Of a DNA stretch of 26,798 nucleotides, positions 22,925-26,798 are shown in pieces. This DNA comes from Anaerolineae bacterium. Lineage in GTDB: Bacteria; Chloroflexota; Anaerolineae; Aggregatilineales; Phototrophicaceae. Numbering within the stretch: the first letter of the stretch is position 1; each line of letters opens with the position of its first letter. The notes under the pieces were generated by a model, which was not told the DNA's origin, did no database searches, and saw only the letters and a program-made list of their open reading frames with translations. The stretch covers positions 1 to 26,798 of the forward strand of contig JANQRM010000561.1 of assembly GCA_028284565.1 (NCBI GenBank), read 5' to 3'. The translations under genes were made by a program, and so were the position numbers.

Positions 22925-24225
22925 GATTTTGGGGTGACAATCGTGCGGACTCCGGGGGCGGGTTCGAGCGTGGCTCCCATTTTCATTCTTACGGTATGAT
23001 TCGTAAAGGTCATTGTGAAGCGTTGAAAGAGTCTCGCTAGGATAACTTTGGATTCCACCAAAGCAAAACCTGCGCCAATGCAGTTGCGAGGTCCGCCACC
23101 AAAGGGTAGATAGGCATAGGGCGGGATTTTACGTTTGTTCTCCGCGCTAAAGCGGGTTGGGTCAAAGTCGTACGGAGAATGCCACATTGTAGGATCATGG
23201 TGGGTGAGGTAAATGGAATACATGACGCGCACGCCTGCGGGAAGCAGGTAATCTTTGTAGGGAATATCCTCCGTAACCATGCGTGAGCCAAGATGAATCG
23301 GCGGATACATCCGCAGAGCTTCGTCAATGACTTGTCCAAGATAGTTTAAGTATTTGATATTGTCGATGGTAGGCGGATTATCGCCTAGCACTTCCTGAAC
23401 CTCTTGTTCGACACGTTGGAGGTGCAGTGGGTGATTGGTCAGCAGATAGATAGCCCATGTTAAGAGGGCAGTGCTGGTGTCGTGACCCGCGATGAGCATG
23501 GTGAGCAGTTGATCGCGGATGAGGTCATCATCCATACCAGATGTGATTAAGAGACCGAGTAAATCTTGAGGCGTTTCTTCTAAGGTGTCGCGTCGAATCC
23601 GAATCATCTGATAGAGATAGTCGTCCATTTGCTGGAGTCGTCTCGTGTATCCCCAGCGAGGCAGTCGCTTGGAAAATAGCCATAATCCCGGCGAGATGTA
23701 AGCGATAGATTTGACGACGGGTTGCCAGAGATGGGCTAAATCAGGCGCGACATCGACTTTGAATAAGGTCTCTGTGAGTATCATCAGCGCGATTTTCCGC
23801 ATTTCCACCAGCATATCGGTTGCTTGATTGGGAAGCCATTGGTCGGCGACCCAATCGGTGGCTTGGCACATCATATCGACATATTGTGACAAGGCGTGGC
23901 GATGAAGGGGCGCATTCATGTTTTTACGGAGAGAGTCGTGGAAGTCGCCATCTGTGACGAGAACGCCGAGTCGAAGGAGAGTGGTCACAGGGTCGGATTC
24001 GTTACGCCAATTGAATTTGTCTCGCGCAGTGACGAGTACGAATCGGCTGGCTTCGGGTCCAGAGAGAACAATGGTATCAAACCCCGGTAATTTGACGCGG
24101 AAAATATCGCCGAGTTCTGTGTGAAACACGCGTAAAGCAGAGAGTAGGTTGCGGTGTTTGAGGAGGGCTTTTAGGGAGTTGAGCGAGGTCTGACTATCGG
24201 GTTCGGGGATGGGTTGATAGGGCAT
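22921..24225 (-). CDS. Cytochrome P450
   Basis: A soluble P450 of about 434 residues, without an N-terminal membrane anchor. The oxygen-activating I-helix motif AGHDTST is at 246-252, the ExxR pair in VIDEALRMYPPIHLGSR at 302-305, and the heme loop FGGGPRNCIGAGFAL carries the Cys ligand at 382. The PERF-like segment is FDPTRFS. The frame is also open from a TTG at 24255, which would add 10 residues; the ATG at 24225 is preferred, although neither has a Shine-Dalgarno sequence. Its stop overlaps that of the convergent glycosyltransferase. P450s in bacterial carotenoid clusters, such as CYP175A1 of Thermus, hydroxylate carotenoid rings, and this is the most likely role here. Fatty-acid or terpenoid oxidation is the alternative. 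Confidence 0.92.
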   Translation of the reverse strand: MPYQPIPEPDSQTSLNSLKALLKHRNLLSALRVFHTELGDIFRVKLPGFDTIVLSGPEASRFVLVTARDKFNWRNESDPVTTLLRLGVLVTDGDFHDSLRKNMNAPLHRHALSQYVDMMCQATDWVADQWLPNQATDMLVEMRKIALMILTETLFKVDVAPDLAHLWQPVVKSIAYISPGLWLFSKRLPRWGYTRRLQQMDDYLYQMIRIRRDTLEETPQDLLGLLITSGMDDDLIRDQLLTMLIAGHDTSTALLTWAIYLLTNHPLHLQRVEQEVQEVLGDNPPTIDNIKYLNYLGQVIDEALRMYPPIHLGSRMVTEDIPYKDYLLPAGVRVMYSIYLTHHDPTMWHSPYDFDPTRFSAENKRKIPPYAYLPFGGGPRNCIGAGFALVESKVILARLFQRFTMTFTNHTVRMKMGATLEPAPGVRTIVTPKS

Positions 24226-24383
24226 AGCGGTGGTGGAACCGTTCAATTGAGCCAAGTGATGTTCTGTATCTCAGCTTGGCATGATGGATTTATCATATGC
24301 GTTTAATCTTAACCCACTATCGTGTGCATACAATATCGACCTTGATTGACAACAACCCCTCATGGTATTGAAGGACTCCGCTT

Positions 24384-24836
24384 GTGAACATTGCTGTTAA
24401 CGTGACGATTGATGCTTCGCCTGAGATAGTATTTGACTACTTTACCAATACAGACAAATTGACTCAGTGGCAAACCTTCCTAGCAGAAGCAGAGCAATTG
24501 GGAACGGGAACCGTTGGGGTAGGGTCTCGATTTCGGAATGTGCTACGTCATCCCGGCTTTGGCACTTCTGGCATTTTATCTTTGGAGTTAATTGGGAAGG
24601 TGTTGGCATTTGAACCCTTGAAGCATCTGCGTATTGAAACATCCTCCAATCTGGTGGATTTAATAGTCGATTATACATTTCATGGTGAGGCACATCAGAC
24701 AGTGGTGAAACAAAATGCCAACTTTAAGATTAAAGGGCTCGTGTTGCGCCCCTTTGCCCACTTGCTTCATGACTTTGTACAGCAACAATTTCAGCAAGAC
24801 TTTCAGCAATTGAAGGCATTGTGTGAGTCCAAGTGA
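24384..24836 (+). CDS. SRPBCC-family (polyketide cyclase/START-like) protein
   Basis: A 150-residue single-domain protein of the SRPBCC lipid/hydrophobic-ligand-binding fold. The opening NIAVNVTIDASPEIVFDYFT (2-21) followed by TNTDKLTQWQTFLAEAEQL is the usual first strand and helix. The middle FRNVLRHPG and FEPLKHLRIETSSNLVDLIV form the sheet, and the C-terminal helix is HLLHDFVQQQFQQDFQQLKA. The start is a GTG, supported by AAGGA at 24371-24375, 8 nt upstream. The gene is divergent from the P450 gene across a 158-bp gap. The gap holds TTGTCA and TATGCA on the - strand with a 16-bp spacer, a possible P450 promoter. Ligand and function are unknown; binding of a hydrophobic product of the carotenoid region is speculation. 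Confidence 0.75.
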   Translation: MNIAVNVTIDASPEIVFDYFTNTDKLTQWQTFLAEAEQLGTGTVGVGSRFRNVLRHPGFGTSGILSLELIGKVLAFEPLKHLRIETSSNLVDLIVDYTFHGEAHQTVVKQNANFKIKGLVLRPFAHLLHDFVQQQFQQDFQQLKALCESK

Positions 24837-24907
24837 GACTGTAAGTTCTCAGTTGCAGTACAATAGCAGTATGTTCCTTCTGTCGGTGATGGTTGAAAGT
24901 CAAAAAA

Positions 24908-26011
24908 ATGCTATTTAGAAATCTATTCACATTTTTGATTCTACTCTTTGTCCCGCTATTGCTAACTGCCCAAGATGAACCTGCTACTTCGACCCCAATT
25001 CGGGTGGAGTTGGTGGAACGTGATGCGGGTGTTCCTTTGTCACTTGAAATCGCACCGGATGGACGGTTGTTTTATGTCTCGCGGACACGGGGGACGATTA
25101 TGGTTAATCAGCTGGAACGGGATGCGGAAGGGCAGTTTTTACCCTCACAAGTGGTGCTGGATGGATTGCCAATCCCCATTGGTCAAGGCGATGGGGTATT
25201 AAGTTTGGCACTCGACCCCGACTTCGATGAGAATCACTATTTGTATGTGTACTACACGGTAATTGATGAAGAGGGGATTACGCAACAAGTGCCGATTGTG
25301 CGCTATACCGAAGTCGATGGGGTTGCAGTTGATGAAACGATGATTGTTGGTGATCTGCCTACGAATCCGAATCAACGTTTTCACTTTGGTGGGGCATTAT
25401 CCTTTGGACCTGATGACAAGTTGTATCTGATGTATGGGGATATGGATGATGCGACCTCTGCACCAGACCTCACCATCGCAGGTGGGTCGATTCTGCGCTA
25501 TAATGCTGACGGTTCGATCCCCGATGATAATCCATTCCCTGATTCGCCTATTTATAGTTTTGGACATCGCAATGGTTTTGGCATGGCTTGGTATCCAGAG
25601 ACAGGCATCCTGTATGAATCGGAGAATGGGATGTTTTGTGATGATGAGTTGAATCGGATTGAAGCGGGTCAGGATTATGGCTGGGGTTCGGTTGAGGCAG
25701 AGACTTGCCCCTATCCGGATTCGCAGGGGGTGGCTCCGCTTTGGGAATGGAATCCGAGTATCGCGCCGACGGGGATGCTCTTCTATACGGGGGATGTGTT
25801 GCCCGACTTGAAGGGTCATTTGCTGATGTGTGCCTTCAACACAGGACTGATTTATCGCATCACCTTGAGCGAGGATGGCGAAGCGGTCACGGATGCGGTT
25901 GGCTTAGAATTGGGTGATTTGGGACCGTATTGTCAACTTGATTTAGCACAAGGGGCAGATGGGGCGTTATATACGGCGACGGCGAATTTTATCTTGCGAA
26001 TTGGACCCTAA
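24908..26011 (+). CDS. Exported PQQ-dependent sugar dehydrogenase (GSDH/sorbosone dehydrogenase family)
   Basis: A 367-residue periplasmic or extracellular six-bladed beta-propeller dehydrogenase. Residues 1-22 from this ATG form a signal peptide (MLFRNLFTFLILLFVPLLLT then AQDE). An upstream TTG at 24893 would add five residues. Propeller signatures of soluble glucose dehydrogenase are clear: LSLEIAPDGRLFYVSRTRGT, GVLSLALDPDFDENHYLYVY, HFGGALSFGPDDKLYLMYGD with the catalytic His at about 159, YSFGHRNGFGMAW with the cofactor-binding Arg, and ENGMFCDDELNRIEAGQDYG followed by WGSVE. Four cysteines in the last third could form disulfides, consistent with export. The family oxidises aldoses or sorbosone with pyrroloquinoline quinone; several members have unknown substrates. 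No PQQ synthesis gene is in the window. Confidence 0.88.
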   Translation: MLFRNLFTFLILLFVPLLLTAQDEPATSTPIRVELVERDAGVPLSLEIAPDGRLFYVSRTRGTIMVNQLERDAEGQFLPSQVVLDGLPIPIGQGDGVLSLALDPDFDENHYLYVYYTVIDEEGITQQVPIVRYTEVDGVAVDETMIVGDLPTNPNQRFHFGGALSFGPDDKLYLMYGDMDDATSAPDLTIAGGSILRYNADGSIPDDNPFPDSPIYSFGHRNGFGMAWYPETGILYESENGMFCDDELNRIEAGQDYGWGSVEAETCPYPDSQGVAPLWEWNPSIAPTGMLFYTGDVLPDLKGHLLMCAFNTGLIYRITLSEDGEAVTDAVGLELGDLGPYCQLDLAQGADGALYTATANFILRIGP

Positions 26012-26058
26012 TTCACAATGTTAGAAACGATGATGTAGGTTTATTGGCGATTAGCCCC

Positions 26059-26064
26059 TATAAT
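26059..26064 (+). promoter_or_regulatory. Candidate -10 box for the aldo/keto reductase gene
   Basis: A perfect TATAAT 54 bp upstream of the ATG at 26119, in the gap after the sugar dehydrogenase gene. The -35 region about 17 bp upstream (TAGGTT) is a poor match, so this is only a candidate. Confidence 0.3.
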
Positions 26065-26118
26065 TTGGCGGTGAGTTTAAGATTTTCTACCATTTATTGA
26101 ACTTTCACGGAGACTGTC

Positions 26119-26798
26119 ATGGCTGTTGAACATAAACGATTGGGACAACACGGTGTTCTTGTAAGCAACCTGTGTTTGGGAACGATGAACTTTGGCTGGC
26201 ACACGTCGGAAGAAGATAGTTTTGCGATTATGGACCGTGCCTTGGAACTTGGCATTAACTTCTTCGATACGGCGGATGTCTATGGCTGGGCTGTCGAGCA
26301 TGGACACACGGAAGAAATCATTGGCAAATGGCTGGCGCAAGGTGGTGGACGACGGGATGCGACGGTGCTGGCAACAAAGGTCTTTAATCCAGTGACACGC
26401 AAAGCCAATCTTGCTGAAGTCAATAGCGATGGCAGAAGTTTATCTGCCTATAAAATCCGCAAACACGCCGAAGGCAGTTTGTCACGGCTACAAACGGATT
26501 GGATTGATATTTATCAGATGCACCACATTGACCGTGACTGTCCGTGGGATGAGACATGGCAAGCCTTTGATAGTCTGGTGAAACAAGGCAAGGTGGTTTA
26601 TGTGGGGTCGAGTAACTTTGCTGGCTGGGATATTGCAACGGCGTGTCAAGAAGCGTCTAAGCGTAGTATGACAGGCTTAGTGAGCGAACAGAGTATTTAT
26701 CATCTGGACAATCGGATGGTCGAACTGGAAGTTATTCCTGCTTGTCGTCATTATGGACTGGGCTTGATTCCATGGAGTCCGCTGGGGGGTGGTCTGTT
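26119..26798 (+). CDS. Aldo/keto reductase (3' end outside window)
   Basis: A 226-codon open frame runs from the ATG to the right edge with no stop. The N-terminal two thirds of an aldo/keto reductase (alpha/beta)8 barrel is visible: LGQHGVLVSNLCLGTMNFGW (8-27), and the tetrad residues Asp50 and Tyr55 in NFFDTADVYGWA, Lys87 in VLATKVFN and His135 in DIYQMHHID. These are followed by GKVVYVGSSNFAGWDIATAC, SEQSIYHLDNR and GLGLIPWSPLGGG. The enzyme should reduce aldehydes or sugars with NADPH, although the C-terminal cofactor-specificity segment is missing. The start is supported by GGAG at 26109-26112, 6 nt upstream. It resembles the YajO/Tas-like group. Confidence 0.93.
   Translation, partial: MAVEHKRLGQHGVLVSNLCLGTMNFGWHTSEEDSFAIMDRALELGINFFDTADVYGWAVEHGHTEEIIGKWLAQGGGRRDATVLATKVFNPVTRKANLAEVNSDGRSLSAYKIRKHAEGSLSRLQTDWIDIYQMHHIDRDCPWDETWQAFDSLVKQGKVVYVGSSNFAGWDIATACQEASKRSMTGLVSEQSIYHLDNRMVELEVIPACRHYGLGLIPWSPLGGGL

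Noticed and set aside
25397..25819. 140-codon - strand frame
   Set aside because: It is antisense to the PQQ-type dehydrogenase, whose propeller motifs are clear; the composition is typical of a shadow frame.

Overview
No rRNA, tRNA or other taxonomic marker is present, so the organism can only be inferred. The base composition is roughly balanced. Exported proteins carry short signal peptides ending in AQA, AQD or similar, several starts lack a Shine-Dalgarno sequence, and carotenoid genes sit beside peptide/sugar ABC transporter parts. I read this as a free-living heterotrophic bacterium, most likely Chloroflexota (Anaerolineae-like); the phylum is inference.

Layout. (1) 1-8041, + strand: a carbohydrate-type uptake and catabolism locus. 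It holds the 3' end of a Gfo/Idh/MocA dehydrogenase, a family 5 solute-binding protein, two Dpp/Opp-type permeases, an uncharacterised TIM-barrel protein resembling glycoside hydrolases, a second Gfo/Idh/MocA dehydrogenase and a class I/II aminotransferase. No ATPase subunit lies in the window. Two similar palindrome-plus-TAATAAC leaders stand directly before starts that lack Shine-Dalgarno sequences. (2) 8042-11496, +: an SDR dehydrogenase, an M20 dipeptidase and a DUF6920-like membrane-anchored protein. (3) 11493-14942, - strand: a CcmC-like membrane protein with a degenerate tryptophan motif, an orphan sugar-type solute-binding protein, and a LacI-family regulator. Two identical 14-bp palindromes lie upstream of the last two genes. 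(4) 14984-17447: a fragment of a lost M20 peptidase gene, then a divergent enolase overlapped by an APH-fold kinase gene (-). (5) 17649-24225: a carotenoid region. A - strand operon crtI-crtB-lycopene cyclase diverges from a + strand pair, a PlsY-like acyltransferase and a GT2 glycosyltransferase. The pair runs convergently into a cytochrome P450 gene. (6) 24384-26798, +: an SRPBCC protein, an exported PQQ-type sugar dehydrogenase, and an aldo/keto reductase cut by the window end.

How the genes may work together. Region 1 probably imports a glycoside or modified sugar and oxidises and transaminates it. In region 3 the LacI protein probably controls itself and the sugar-binding protein. Region 5 should make phytoene, desaturate it and cyclise the product. 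The P450, glycosyltransferase and acyltransferase are then candidates for hydroxylating, glycosylating and acylating the carotenoid. The enolase/kinase pair has altered active-site positions and may be a specialised metabolic module. No CRISPR array, integrase, insertion sequence or clear mobile element was seen.
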